Source: Pelagibacterium limicola
Lineage (GTDB): Bacteria; Pseudomonadota; Alphaproteobacteria; Rhizobiales; Devosiaceae
Assembly: GCF_015694405.1 (NCBI RefSeq)
Contig: NZ_JADQDB010000004.1
Span: forward strand, 349,714-413,713
Length of the DNA: 64,000 bases
Reading direction: 5' to 3'
Within the stretch, counting starts at the first letter, position 1; each line of letters begins with the position of its first letter. Of the stretch, positions 53,888-62,814 are shown one piece after another. The translations under genes and the position numbers were made by a program. The notes beneath the pieces are model-generated. The model was not told where the DNA came from, did no database searches, and saw nothing but the letters and a program-made list of their open reading frames with translations.

Positions 53888-54179
53888 TGCAGCGGCACGT
53901 TGCAGGCCGAGCCAGCGCAACGTCTCCCCTTCGATGCCGTTCTGCAATCCCTCATCATGCAGTCCTCCTGTCGGCACCTATAATGCCAAAAAAATACCAA
54001 TTGTCCAGAGAGGGTTACCGGATTGTTGAAAGTGTCGGCTTTGGCAGGCGTTATCCAATTGCAGCTACGCGATATTTTCGGTTTCAGCGATTTTTACGCT
54101 GGCGGGGGTTGGCCAAAGGTCTTTTATTGGTATTATGTTGTGGAACCCCATCGCGCAGTATGGGCGGAGGAAGTGGGCA
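53888..54179. promoter_or_regulatory. Divergent regulatory region between murQ-like and GntR genes
   Basis: A 292-bp gap serving both operons. Two inverted 9-bp elements, AATACCAAT (53994-54002) and ATTGGTATT (54126-54134), are exact reverse complements 123 bases apart and resemble half-sites (TGGTxT) of HutC-type GntR operators. Upstream of the GntR gene, GGAGG (54166-54170) precedes the ATG at 54180. Whether the elements are bound by the adjacent regulator is unproven. Confidence 0.4.
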
Positions 54180-54941
54180 ATGAGTGTGACAATGGAGGAT
54201 GTCTTCCGTCAGGTTGCCGGCGGCAGCGGCGGGCCGCTCTATCTGCGCCTCCAAAAGTCCATTGAGGACGCTGTACGCTCCGGGCTCGTCAAGGCAGGCG
54301 ACGCATTGCCCTCCGAGCGCGATATCGCGGCCATTGCCGATGTCTCTCGCGTCACCGTGCGTAAGGCCGTCCAGCATCTGGTGCGCGACGGAATCCTCAT
54401 CCAGCGCCACGGCTCGGGCACGTTCGTCGCCCCCGAGGTGCAGAAGGTCGAGCAATCGCTATCGAGCCTCACCTCGTTCACCGAGGACATGGCGCGCCGC
54501 GGCATGACGCTGCGCTCCGAATGGCTCGAACGCGGCCTCTACGTGCCTTCGCCCGAGGAATCCGTCATCCTGGGCCTTTCGAGCCATGAGAAGGTCGCCC
54601 GGATCGCCCGGCTGCGCATCGCCAATGAAATCCCGATGGCCATAGAACGCGCCACGCTCGCCGCATCGATTCTCCCCGATCCCGGCGCCATCACGGACTC
54701 CCTTTATGCCAAGCTCGACGAAACCGGGAACCGCCCCGTCCGCGCCCTCCAGCGCATTGCCGCGATCAATCTTGGCGATACCGATGCGGCCTTGCTCGGG
54801 GTGGCGCCCGGCTCGGCGGCGCTACGGATCGAGCGCACATCCTATCTCGCGTCGGGCCGGATCGTTGAATCCACCCGCTCGGTTTACCGCGGTGACGCTT
54901 ATGACTTCGTCGCCGAACTGCGCCTTGGAGCGCCTGAATGA
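54180..54941 (+). CDS. GntR family regulator with UTRA domain (NagR/HutC-like)
   Basis: A 253-residue regulator. The N-terminal winged helix includes LPSERDIAAIADVSRVTVRKA and HGSGTFVAPEV, and the UTRA ligand domain runs from about residue 85 with GSAALRIERTSYLASGRIVES near the end. NagR-type members sense GlcNAc-6-phosphate or similar. The start at 54180 has GGAGG nine bases upstream; an upstream in-frame ATG at 54135 lacks one. It overlaps the next gene by ATGA. It is likely to control both divergent operons. Confidence 0.92.
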   Translation: MSVTMEDVFRQVAGGSGGPLYLRLQKSIEDAVRSGLVKAGDALPSERDIAAIADVSRVTVRKAVQHLVRDGILIQRHGSGTFVAPEVQKVEQSLSSLTSFTEDMARRGMTLRSEWLERGLYVPSPEESVILGLSSHEKVARIARLRIANEIPMAIERATLAASILPDPGAITDSLYAKLDETGNRPVRALQRIAAINLGDTDAALLGVAPGSAALRIERTSYLASGRIVESTRSVYRGDAYDFVAELRLGAPE

Positions 54942-55990
54942 ACGAGATGAGCCAATCCATGTCCCAGACCCATATGAAGCGCGAAGTCGCTGAAATCCCG
55001 GCCGCGACCCGGCGACTGCTGACCGAGGGCGGCAGGGCGATTGCCGCCGCCGCCGATGCCCTGCGGGCAGCGAACCCCAATTTCATGGTGACCATTGCCC
55101 GCGGCTCGTCCGATCACGCCGCGACTTATTTCAAATATTGCTGCGAATTGATCCTGCGCCTGCCGGTTGCTTCGGTGGGGCCTTCGATTGCTTCGATCTA
55201 CGGCGTCGATCTGAGGCTCGGGCGAGCCGGGGTCATCACGATTTCCCAGTCGGGCAAGAGCCCCGACATCGTCGCCATGCTCGAAAGCGCGGCGGCTTCC
55301 GGGGCCACCAGCATTGCCATCACCAATACCGCAGGCTCCCCGCTCGCCCGCGCTGCCGGCCACGTTGTCGACATTCTCGCCGGGACCGAGCATTCGGTCG
55401 CCGCAACCAAGACCTTCGTGACCTCCGCCGTCGCGGGCCTGGCAATCGTCGCGGACTGGGCCAATGATGTAGCACTCAAAACCGCCCTTGATCGCCTGCC
55501 CAATGATCTTGAAGCAGCGCTCGATTGCGACTGGTCGGCGCTGGTCGAGGCTCTCGATGGGCACAATTCGCTGTTCGTGCTGGGGCGCGGGCCGGGCGCG
55601 GCCATCGCCAGCGAGGCTGCGCTCAAGTTCAAGGAAACCTCTGGCCTCCATGCCGAGGCCTATTCGACCGCCGAAGTGCTGCACGGTCCCGCTGCCATCG
55701 TCCGGGACGGCTTTCCCGTGCTCGCGCTATGCTCTGCCGACAAGGCGCGCGCCTCGATCCTCGAAACCTGTGCCCGGTTGGCGGGGCAGGGCGGCGCGGT
55801 GTTTGTAACCGATCCCGATCCCGAGCCCGATGGTGGAACCCCGTTGCCCTCCGCCCGCACCGGCCACCCGCTCACCGATCCGATTGCCGAGGTCGTGAGC
55901 TTTTATAGCTTCATCGAAGCCCTGGCGCGGCATCGCGGGTTCAACCCCGATACCCCGCCCCACCTCCGTAAAGAGACATCGACGCTATGA
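54938..55990 (+). CDS. SIS-domain glucosamine-6-phosphate deaminase (NagB-II/GlmS-isomerase type)
   Basis: A 350-residue protein with two SIS domains, like the isomerase half of GlmS. The N-domain has TIARGSSDHAATYFKYCCE and TISQSGKSPDIVAML; the C-domain has LGRGPGAAIASEAALKFKET and AEAYSTAEVLHGPAA, with the catalytic glutamate and histidine regions. No glutaminase domain is present, so it most likely deaminates or isomerises glucosamine-6-phosphate to fructose-6-phosphate. It sits between the UTRA regulator and nagA, with ATGA overlaps both ways. Confidence 0.88.
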   Translation: MNEMSQSMSQTHMKREVAEIPAATRRLLTEGGRAIAAAADALRAANPNFMVTIARGSSDHAATYFKYCCELILRLPVASVGPSIASIYGVDLRLGRAGVITISQSGKSPDIVAMLESAAASGATSIAITNTAGSPLARAAGHVVDILAGTEHSVAATKTFVTSAVAGLAIVADWANDVALKTALDRLPNDLEAALDCDWSALVEALDGHNSLFVLGRGPGAAIASEAALKFKETSGLHAEAYSTAEVLHGPAAIVRDGFPVLALCSADKARASILETCARLAGQGGAVFVTDPDPEPDGGTPLPSARTGHPLTDPIAEVVSFYSFIEALARHRGFNPDTPPHLRKETSTL

Positions 55991-57141
55991 GTGCCCGCAA
56001 AGCCTTCACCGGGGCCGCGATTTTCGATGGAGAAACCTGGCATCAGGGCCGCACGGTGCTGGTTTCCGAGGACACGGTCTCCGCCGTCGTCCCGATCGAC
56101 GATCTGCCCGATGATACAGAGGTCATCGAACTCTATGGCGGCATGCTGGTCCCCGGCTTTGTCGATCTGCAGGTCAATGGCGGGGGCGGCGTGCTGTTCA
56201 ACGACGCCCCGGATGTCGACGCCATCGCGCAGATTTGCGCTGCCCATTTCGCTTTCGGGACGACCGCGCTTCTTCCCACCCTCATAACCGATACGCCGGA
56301 GACCACCCGCGCCGCGCTCGAAGCGGGTATCGCCGCCCAGCGGCAAGGCATACCGGGTTTTGCCGGGCTTCACATCGAAGGCCCCCATCTCTCGATTGCG
56401 CGCAAGGGCGCGCACGATCCGGCATTGATCCGGCCGATGCAGCAAACCGATCTAGATGCGCTCGTCGTGGCGCGGGAGGCGCTGCCGACGCTTTTGACCA
56501 CGGTCGCCGTCGAGTCTGTAACCATCGAGCAGATATCGGCGCTTGCAGGCGCCGGAATAACGGTAAGCCTTGGTCACACCGATACCGGTTGCGCCGGCGC
56601 CCGCGCCGCCTTCGCCGCCGGGGCGAATATGGTGACGCATCTTTTCAACGCGATGAGCCAGTTAGGCAATCGCGAGCCCGGACTTGTGGGGGCGGCCCTG
56701 ACCGAAGGGGTTTGGGCAGGTCTCATAGCCGATGGCCTGCATGTCGATCCGGCCACCATGACCATCGCGCTGCGGGCCAAGTCCGGGCCGGGCCGAATTT
56801 TCCTCGTCACCGATGCAATGTCCACCATTGGCACCGATTTGAAGCGGTTTTCGCTCAACGGCCGCGAGATCGTCCGCGAAAATGGCGCGCTGCGTCTCGC
56901 CGACGGTACGCTGGCTGGCGCCGATCTCACGATGATCGATGCCGTCCGTTACGTGCACCGCACCATCGGAGTCGACCTCGATGAAGCCCTGCGCATGGCC
57001 TCGCTCTATCCTGCCCAGGCGATCGCCCGCTCGGATCGCCTCGGACACCTCAAGCCCGGCGCCGAAGCATCGATGATCCATCTGGCCGATGGCCACGACA
57101 TCGCAGGGGTGTGGGTCAGGGGAGCGCGCGTCATCGGTTGA
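55987..57141 (+). CDS. nagA: N-acetylglucosamine-6-phosphate deacetylase
   Basis: A 384-residue amidohydrolase. Metal and catalytic residues are visible: HIEGPHLS (glutamate), SLGHTDTG (histidine), MVTHLFNAMS (histidine) and LVTDAMSTIG (aspartate). NagA makes glucosamine-6-phosphate for the adjacent SIS deaminase. The length is normal. It is the last gene of the regulator-deaminase-deacetylase operon. No sugar kinase is present in the window, so phosphorylation must be supplied elsewhere. Confidence 0.95.
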   Translation: MSARKAFTGAAIFDGETWHQGRTVLVSEDTVSAVVPIDDLPDDTEVIELYGGMLVPGFVDLQVNGGGGVLFNDAPDVDAIAQICAAHFAFGTTALLPTLITDTPETTRAALEAGIAAQRQGIPGFAGLHIEGPHLSIARKGAHDPALIRPMQQTDLDALVVAREALPTLLTTVAVESVTIEQISALAGAGITVSLGHTDTGCAGARAAFAAGANMVTHLFNAMSQLGNREPGLVGAALTEGVWAGLIADGLHVDPATMTIALRAKSGPGRIFLVTDAMSTIGTDLKRFSLNGREIVRENGALRLADGTLAGADLTMIDAVRYVHRTIGVDLDEALRMASLYPAQAIARSDRLGHLKPGAEASMIHLADGHDIAGVWVRGARVIG

Positions 57142-57202
57142 TCCATCGGGAACCGGGGCCAACGCGCGCCGTTGACTCCCTAATGACCGGTGGAGATGTG
57201 AA

Positions 57203-57511
57203 ATGACCAGCAAGCCAGAGCTTGGCGAAGGGCAGACGGAGCACGAGCGGGACGGCCGCGCGGCGAAAGAACAGAGCGCCGATTTCCTTGTCACCGAATT
57301 CGGGGTGGCCGTGCCCAATGCGGCCGACCTCGTCGCCGATGACGAAAAGGAGGCCGAGGAGATTACCGAGGCGGAGTTCGAGAAGGAGCGCGAGCGCGAT
57401 CCGCTCGAGGATGTTCCTTCGCCTGAAAGCCCTGACCCCGATTATGCCAAGCAGCCCGGGCATCACATGCAAAAGGAAGTCCTGCACCGCGAGACCGAGG
57501 ATCCTTCCTGA
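57203..57511 (+). CDS. Small acidic hypothetical protein
   Basis: A 102-residue protein rich in glutamate and aspartate (for example VADDEKEAEEITEAEFEKER), predicted disordered and hydrophilic, with no membrane segment or signal. A weak GGAGATGTG site precedes the ATG. It follows nagA by 61 bases and ends eight bases before the convergent phnN. No family was recognised. Confidence 0.55.
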   Translation: MTSKPELGEGQTEHERDGRAAKEQSADFLVTEFGVAVPNAADLVADDEKEAEEITEAEFEKERERDPLEDVPSPESPDPDYAKQPGHHMQKEVLHRETEDPS

Positions 57512-57519
57512 GGGAAAAT

Positions 57520-58098
57520 CTAGGCGCGGGCCAACTGCCCCTGCATCTCGATGATCGCATAGAGGCACGCCGCGGCGGTCTCGAGCGGCCCGGTATTGTC
57601 GATTACGTGGTCGAACCCCTCGGGGGGTGAAAAGTCCATGCGCGCGATTCGGTTCTCGATGTCGTCCTGCGTTTCGCGCCCCCGCGCCATCAGGCGTTTC
57701 CGCATCGTCTCCGCATCGATGGTAATCGCCACGGCGCTGACATTGGCATAGCGCGCTCGTGCCGCCGCGATCACCGACCGCGAGAGATTGACGACGATCG
57801 TGCAGCCCTGTGCGATATCCTCATCCACTTTGGCCGGAATGCCGTAGCGCAGCCCATGGGCCTGCCAATCGAGCGCAAACGCGCCGTTGGCACGCTGATG
57901 CTCGAAGGAAAGCGGGTTCAGCGCAAGGTGATCCTCATGAGCGTCGCCCGCCGGCCGCGTAATGGCGCGTTGAGGAAAGACGACGTCGGGATCGTTGGCG
58001 AAATGCGCCATCGCCTTGCGCAAAAGCGTGTCCTTGCCCGATCCGCTGGGCCCGACCACGGCGACGAGGCTGCCCGGACCGATCTTCTCCGCGCTCAT
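57520..58098 (-). CDS. phnN: Ribose 1,5-bisphosphate phosphokinase PhnN
   Basis: A 192-residue P-loop kinase of normal PhnN length. Walker A is VGPSGSGKDTLL; the nucleoside/guanylate-kinase-like features FPQRAITRPAGDAHEDH and RGRETQDDIENRIAR follow. It phosphorylates ribose 1,5-bisphosphate to PRPP, the last step linking phosphonate breakdown to nucleotide synthesis. It overlaps phnM by ATGA at 58095. Confidence 0.93.
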   Translation of the reverse strand: MSAEKIGPGSLVAVVGPSGSGKDTLLRKAMAHFANDPDVVFPQRAITRPAGDAHEDHLALNPLSFEHQRANGAFALDWQAHGLRYGIPAKVDEDIAQGCTIVVNLSRSVIAAARARYANVSAVAITIDAETMRKRLMARGRETQDDIENRIARMDFSPPEGFDHVIDNTGPLETAAACLYAIIEMQGQLARA

Positions 58099-59234
58099 GC
58101 CACGCGCCGGCCTTGCCGCCAGACGGAACGGACCTGCGGCACGTCGTCGAATTTGCGGATGCGAACCAGATCGGCGCGCAACCCCTCCGCGATCCGCCCC
58201 CTGTCCGCAAATCCCACAGCATCGGCGGGATTTGCAGTGACCTTGGCGACCGCCTGCGGCAGGGAGATGCCCATGTCGCCATCCGCCAGCGCAAAGAGCG
58301 ATTGCAGCATCGAGAAGGGCACATAGTCGGACGAAATCACATCGAGAATGCCGAGGGCGGCAAGTTCGGACGCGGCAATGTTGCCCGAATGCGAACCGCC
58401 GCGCACGATGTTCGGGCCGCCCATCAGGACCTTCATCCCCGCATCGTGGGAGGCGCGCGCCGCTTCAACCGTCGTCGGAAATTCCGCGACGCGGACGCCC
58501 TGTTGCCGTGCTTCTGCGACGTGGTCGAGCGTCGCATCGTCATGGCTGGCGAGCGCGATGGCATTGGCGTTGCAATAGTCGGCAATCAGCTTGCGGTGAC
58601 GCGCCGAGTGCATCTGCGAATTTTCGGTCCGGTGCGCGCAGAACTTCTCGAACTGCTCGTCTGTCAGCCCGCGCTTGGTCTTGTAGTAGAAAACGTACTG
58701 CTCCATCGACTGGAACTGCCGCTGTCCGGGAGCGTGGTCCATCAGCGAGGCCAGCCTGACGCGACCGTCACCCTCGAACTCGGAAAAGCTCTCCATGACA
58801 TCTGGGGCCGACACTTCGCAGCGCAGGTGAATGAAGTGCTCGGCGCGCAGGCGATCCTGATCCCCGGCGGCATGGATGGCGTCGGCGAGAAAGCGCATCT
58901 CCCCGACCTTGAACCCGTCGTCCTCGTCACTCCCCATGCGCAGGCAGTCGAACACCGTGGTGATCCCCGAGGTGGCGATCTGCGCGTCATGGGCATGGAT
59001 GGCCGACATCACATGCCAGCGCACGCCGGGTCGGGGCGAATAGTGGTTTTCGAGGTGATCGGTGTGAAGCTCGATGAGGCCGGGGATGATGTAATCCCCC
59101 TCCATGTCCTCGCCTGTCCGCGCGGTGCCGGTATCGATGGCCGCGATTTGGCCGTCGCGGATCAGGAGCGTACCCGTGACGACCTCGTCGGGCAGGACGA
59201 TGCGGGCGTTTGTAAGGGCGGTTTCGGTGGCCAT
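58095..59234 (-). CDS. phnM: Alpha-D-ribose 1-methylphosphonate 5-triphosphate diphosphatase PhnM
   Basis: A 379-residue amidohydrolase. The metal motif is IELHTDHLENHYSPRPGV near the N-terminus, with MGGPNIVRGGSHSGNIA and the ASHDDATLDHV histidine region typical of PhnM. It hydrolyses the triphosphate intermediate of the C-P lyase pathway. The start at 59234 lies one base after the DUF1045 stop (TGAAATG). The C-P lyase core genes (phnGHIJ) are not in this window. Confidence 0.94.
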   Translation of the reverse strand: MATETALTNARIVLPDEVVTGTLLIRDGQIAAIDTGTARTGEDMEGDYIIPGLIELHTDHLENHYSPRPGVRWHVMSAIHAHDAQIATSGITTVFDCLRMGSDEDDGFKVGEMRFLADAIHAAGDQDRLRAEHFIHLRCEVSAPDVMESFSEFEGDGRVRLASLMDHAPGQRQFQSMEQYVFYYKTKRGLTDEQFEKFCAHRTENSQMHSARHRKLIADYCNANAIALASHDDATLDHVAEARQQGVRVAEFPTTVEAARASHDAGMKVLMGGPNIVRGGSHSGNIAASELAALGILDVISSDYVPFSMLQSLFALADGDMGISLPQAVAKVTANPADAVGFADRGRIAEGLRADLVRIRKFDDVPQVRSVWRQGRRVA

Positions 59235-59235
59235 T

Positions 59236-59943
59236 TCAAGCCGTCTTTCTGTCTTGGGCGATGGACAAGCGGGCGTAGTGAAGCACCGTGAACGGCGCGC
59301 CGGGTTCAGGCTCGGCAAAGATCGCCAGCCCGTCGATGGGGAACGGTCTGGAAAGGAAAGGCGCGAAAAGCCGCTCCAGTTCCGTTGCGATCGCCGGCTG
59401 GTCCTCGCGCGCGATCCTGTTGGTCAGCGTCATGTGGAAGCGGAAGGATTCAAAGACATACGGATACCCCCAATCATGGAGATTGGCCGCTTCGGCGGGG
59501 CTCAGATGCTCGGGATTGCGGCGGGCAATGTCCTCGGTCGTGAGCGGCGCGCGGAATTTCTCAAATGCCGTTACGACCTCGCCGGCAAATGCATTGAGCG
59601 CGGGGCTCGGCTCGCGCGGGACGATGGCGAAGAATCCGCTGAGATTGCCGACGACCATTTCGGGCACCGTGAAAGCTTCGCTCGATGCCACAAACTGGTC
59701 GAACGCCGCGACGAACTCGGCTTCCGTCTGCCCCTCGGCAAGCCGGAACGGGGCCTTGAGGGTGGCATGAAAACCATAGCGCCGGGGCGAGCTGGTAATC
59801 GCGTTGATCGTATCGGCCGGCAGAGACGTGCCTCCAGGATGCGACAGCGCTGCATCCGCAAATGCATCGCGCCCCAGCCACGAAGCGGCTTGGCGGGACA
59901 GTGGATCGTCCTGGGCAGGAGCAAAATAGATCGCATAGCGCAT
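59236..59943 (-). CDS. DUF1045 family phosphonate-associated protein (2H phosphoesterase-like)
   Basis: A 235-residue protein of the DUF1045 family, regularly found beside phnM/phnN. Two H-x-T motifs, YGFHATLKAPFRL and FRFHMTLTNRI, fit a 2H phosphoesterase fold. The start at 59943 gives the usual RYAIYFAP opening; an ATG eight codons upstream exists. It heads the DUF1045-phnM-phnN unit, about 62 bases from a Pho-box-like site. It is probably a cyclic-phosphate phosphodiesterase in phosphonate metabolism; the exact reaction is not established here. Confidence 0.88.
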   Translation of the reverse strand: MRYAIYFAPAQDDPLSRQAASWLGRDAFADAALSHPGGTSLPADTINAITSSPRRYGFHATLKAPFRLAEGQTEAEFVAAFDQFVASSEAFTVPEMVVGNLSGFFAIVPREPSPALNAFAGEVVTAFEKFRAPLTTEDIARRNPEHLSPAEAANLHDWGYPYVFESFRFHMTLTNRIAREDQPAIATELERLFAPFLSRPFPIDGLAIFAEPEPGAPFTVLHYARLSIAQDRKTA

Positions 59944-60004
59944 GGTGGAAAAACGTCCCGTGAACATAGCCGTAAAAAGAGAAACCGCCCTCTAGGCGAT
60001 TTCT

Positions 60005-60022
60005 GTGACAGAAGATTGACTG
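60005..60022 (-). promoter_or_regulatory. Pho-box-like site upstream of the DUF1045-phnM-phnN unit
   Basis: On the minus strand the 18-bp sequence reads CAGTCAA, TCTT, CTGTCAC, two heptamers spaced by four bases as in PhoB boxes (CTGTCAT-N4-CTGTCAT); the second heptamer matches fully when C is allowed at the last position. It lies about 62 bases upstream of the start at 59943, so it may let this unit be transcribed separately from phnDCEE under phosphate limitation. Confidence 0.5.
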
Positions 60023-60102
60023 CGGCGTGCCGCGCTTCTGTCGTTGGAATTAAAGGGCAGGGCCTACAGATTTGGGTTCCCTAGGCCGAACGCCAATTGT
60101 CC

Positions 60103-60951
60103 CTAGTGACTCTGCTCGCCAATGTAGCGTTCGCGGATTTTCTTTGAAACCCAATCGATGGCGAAAACGCAGATAAGGACGTTGATGACGACGAAGGCCA
60201 CCTGATCGAAGAGATTGGCCCGGAACCGCTCGATGATGATCATCCCCACGCCACCCGCACCGACGAGCCCCAGTATGGTCGCGCTGCGCGTGCTCGATTC
60301 GAAAAAGTAGAGCGATTGCGAGATGAAGACCGGCAGCACCTGCGGCAGGTAGCCGTAGCGCATCACCTTGATCGGCCCCGCGCCGGTGGCGCGCACGCCT
60401 TCGACCTGCTTGCGGTCGATATTTTCAAGCGCTTCGGAATAGAGTTTCGAGAGCGTTCCGGTGTCCGAGATGAAGATCGCTAGCACGCCGGCCAGCGGTC
60501 CAAGCCCCACCGCCCGCACGAACACCAGCCCCCAGATCAGCTGGTCGACGCCGCGGAAAACATCAAGAATGCGCCGCACGATCTGCCGCACGAAGGGAAA
60601 GGGCATTGTCGTGCGTGCCGCGAGAAAGCCGAGGAACAGCGCCGCGACCGATGCCATGAAGGTGCCGAGGAACGCCATCGCCAGGGTCTGGGCAATCGCG
60701 CCGTAGATATTGGCGAACTGCCAGGTCTCGATGTCCTTCCACACGAACATTGCCGAAATCAGCCGCCAGGCGCGGTCCGATGCGTTGAGGAACCGGCCGA
60801 CATCGAAGTACCAGAGCGAGATCGCGACATAGCCGATGACGACGGCCCAGACGATTGCAAGGATAGCCCGCTTTCGACGCACATCGAAGACATCCGGGTG
60901 CACGAGCTTGAGGGCGTCGATATCGGCGCGGGTTACGGTATAGCCGCTCAT
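60103..60951 (-). CDS. phnE: Phosphonate ABC transporter permease (PhnE, second)
   Basis: A 282-residue permease with a long N-terminal cytoplasmic tail and about six membrane segments. The EAA-like loop is GVRATGAGPIKVMRYGYLP, followed by VFISQSLYFFESSTRSATI, both typical of PhnE. The start at 60951 forms an ATGA overlap with the first phnE; a long upstream frame lies inside that gene. It is the last transport gene before a 159-bp gap. Confidence 0.94.
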   Translation of the reverse strand: MSGYTVTRADIDALKLVHPDVFDVRRKRAILAIVWAVVIGYVAISLWYFDVGRFLNASDRAWRLISAMFVWKDIETWQFANIYGAIAQTLAMAFLGTFMASVAALFLGFLAARTTMPFPFVRQIVRRILDVFRGVDQLIWGLVFVRAVGLGPLAGVLAIFISDTGTLSKLYSEALENIDRKQVEGVRATGAGPIKVMRYGYLPQVLPVFISQSLYFFESSTRSATILGLVGAGGVGMIIIERFRANLFDQVAFVVINVLICVFAIDWVSKKIRERYIGEQSH

Positions 60952-61880
60952 TTGAGGTTTTCCTTGCCGATGAAATAGAACCGCAATTGCTCGGAGAGGA
61001 GGTCGATCAGCGTCACGGTGAGGACAACCAGAATCAACACCGCGATGACACGGTCGTCCGAATATAGAGAGATGACCCGATTGAGCTCCGAGCCGATTCC
61101 GCCCGCGCCGACAAAGCCGACGATGGAGGAGGCACGTACGTTGATCTCGAAACGGAGCAGGGTGTAGGAGGTGAAGTTCGGAAGCACCTGCGGCACCACC
61201 CCGTAGCGCATCTGCTCGAACCAGTTCCCGCCCACCGATTTGATGCCCTCGACCGGCCGCATCGAGGCGTTCTCGTTGACCTCGGCAAATAGTTTTCCCA
61301 GCGCCCCGGCGGTGTGGATGGCAATGGCGATGACCCCGGCAATGGGCCCGATCCCGACCGCAAAGACCAATACGAGCGCATAAAGGATCTCGGGTACCCC
61401 GCGGCAGATTTCCATGAAGCGCCGCGAAATCCAGAAGACCGTGGAATTCGGCGCGAGGTTCTTGGAGGCCGGAAAGCTCAGGACGAATGCGACGGCAGCC
61501 CCCAGCAGGGTTGCCGTCAGCGCCATGAAGATCGTCTCGACGATCAGTCGGACATAGGTGCCGAAATCGGCGAACCAGTAGGCGATCGAGCCCGGCGTCG
61601 CCCGCCCCGCTTCGTTGCGGCCCTCGAACAGCACCTGCCATTCGAGATGTGGCAGGATGGTGCCGAAATATTCGAAGATGCGCGGGATACCGGCTGCCAA
61701 TCGGTCGGGGTAGAACCGCGATACATAGATCGACGTCGCGAGGGCGGCGATAAACAGCGCGGCGAACAGCAGGTTCATCGCCCGCTTCTCGCGGGCGAGC
61801 TGCCTGCGGTGAGCCTCGAAACCCGCGACGGGATCGGTGTCGGAGCGGGCGAGCGTGCCCGGAAAGCCGGCCTCGCTCAC
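60948..61880 (-). CDS. phnE: Phosphonate ABC transporter permease (PhnE, first)
   Basis: A 310-residue permease. A GTG start at 61880 makes a GTGA overlap with the phnC stop and is preferred over long frames inside phnC. Membrane helices are followed by the EAA-like loop [19 protein letters not shown] and [20 protein letters not shown], the PhnE signature. Two distinct phnE permeases form a heterodimer in many alphaproteobacterial phosphonate importers. Confidence 0.93.
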   Translation of the reverse strand: MSEAGFPGTLARSDTDPVAGFEAHRRQLAREKRAMNLLFAALFIAALATSIYVSRFYPDRLAAGIPRIFEYFGTILPHLEWQVLFEGRNEAGRATPGSIAYWFADFGTYVRLIVETIFMALTATLLGAAVAFVLSFPASKNLAPNSTVFWISRRFMEICRGVPEILYALVLVFAVGIGPIAGVIAIAIHTAGALGKLFAEVNENASMRPVEGIKSVGGNWFEQMRYGVVPQVLPNFTSYTLLRFEINVRASSIVGFVGAGGIGSELNRVISLYSDDRVIAVLILVVLTVTLIDLLSEQLRFYFIGKENLK

Positions 61881-62719
61881 TGCGCTGCCCCGAGTGCGTA
61901 TTGCGGGCGCGCGGCGATCATCGCGGCGGCCGGCAACGGCTTGCCTATGGTCGTCGATGTCAGGCCCTCCGAGAAGGCCTCCTCGCTCTCGGCGCCGTAG
62001 ATTTCGCGCGCCTTGGCTTCGGTCAGGTCCCTGGGCGCGCCGTCGAAGACCAGGTTTCCGTCCGCGAGCCCGATGATGCGGTCGCAATAGCTGCGCGCCG
62101 TGTCGAGCGTATGGAGGTTGCAGATGACGGTGATACCGTCTTCGCGGTTGATCGCGGACAGCGCATCCATGACGATCTTGGCGTTGAGCGGATCGAGCGA
62201 GGCGATCGGCTCGTCGGCCAAAAGGATGCGCGGCTCCTGCACGAGCGCGCGGGCGATGGCCACGCGCTGCATCTGGCCGCCCGACAGCGTATCGGCCTGC
62301 TGTAGCGCGGTATGCGCCATGCCCAGCCGGTCGAGCGCACGGATGGCACGGGCGCGGTCTTCATCGTCGAAAAGCTGGAGCATGGAGGCGACGAAATTGT
62401 GATGGTAGAGCCGCCCGGCCATCACATTGGTGATGACATCGAGGCGTCCCACGAGATTGAACTGCTGGAACACCATCGCGCAGGTCGCGCGCCAGGCGAG
62501 CAGGTCGCGGCCCCGGAGCGCGGTGATGTCGCGCCCGTCGAAAACGATCCGGCCGGAAGTCGGTTCGGCCAGCCGGTTGAGCATGCGCAAAAGGGTGGAT
62601 TTGCCCGCCCCTGAACGCCCGATGATACCCACCATCTGCCCCTCTGGAATATCGAGCCCGATGGCGTTGACGGCGTTGCGGGATTTGAAGGACTTGGTCA
62701 GTCGATCGATCTTGAGCAC
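61877..62719 (-). CDS. phnC: Phosphonate ABC transporter ATPase PhnC
   Basis: A 280-residue ATPase. Walker A is [12 protein letters not shown], the signature [13 protein letters not shown], Walker [15 protein letters not shown] and the switch-like [12 protein letters not shown] segment is typical for PhnC. A GTG start at 62719 with AAGGGG eight bases upstream is preferred; a GTG at 62767 would sit inside the hairpin after phnD. It works with the two PhnE permeases and PhnD. Confidence 0.93.
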   Translation of the reverse strand: MLKIDRLTKSFKSRNAVNAIGLDIPEGQMVGIIGRSGAGKSTLLRMLNRLAEPTSGRIVFDGRDITALRGRDLLAWRATCAMVFQQFNLVGRLDVITNVMAGRLYHHNFVASMLQLFDDEDRARAIRALDRLGMAHTALQQADTLSGGQMQRVAIARALVQEPRILLADEPIASLDPLNAKIVMDALSAINREDGITVICNLHTLDTARSYCDRIIGLADGNLVFDGAPRDLTEAKAREIYGAESEEAFSEGLTSTTIGKPLPAAAMIAARPQYALGAAQ

Positions 62720-62759
62720 GGTGCACCCCTTTGCTGAAGGCAGGCGTTTGAAAGACGAA

Positions 62760-62804
62760 AGGGCCACACATTCGTGCGGCCCTCCGGGTGGGGCGTCGCG
62801 CCCC
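62760..62804 (-). terminator. Two hairpins between phnD and phnC (partial terminator/attenuator)
   Basis: On the minus strand, after the phnD stop, a 6-bp GGGGCG/CGCCCC stem (62790-62804) is followed by a 10-bp stem with one mismatch (62760-62783; AGGGCCACAC paired with GTGCGGCCCT) and then TTTCGTCTTTC. The second has the form of a Rho-independent terminator and may let PhnD exceed the membrane components. Confidence 0.5.
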
Positions 62805-62814
62805 GGTCATCGAT

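Noticed and set aside
60952..61641. Upstream extension of the second phnE
   Set aside because: It lies inside the first phnE in another frame; the ATGA overlap at 60948 fixes the start at 60951.
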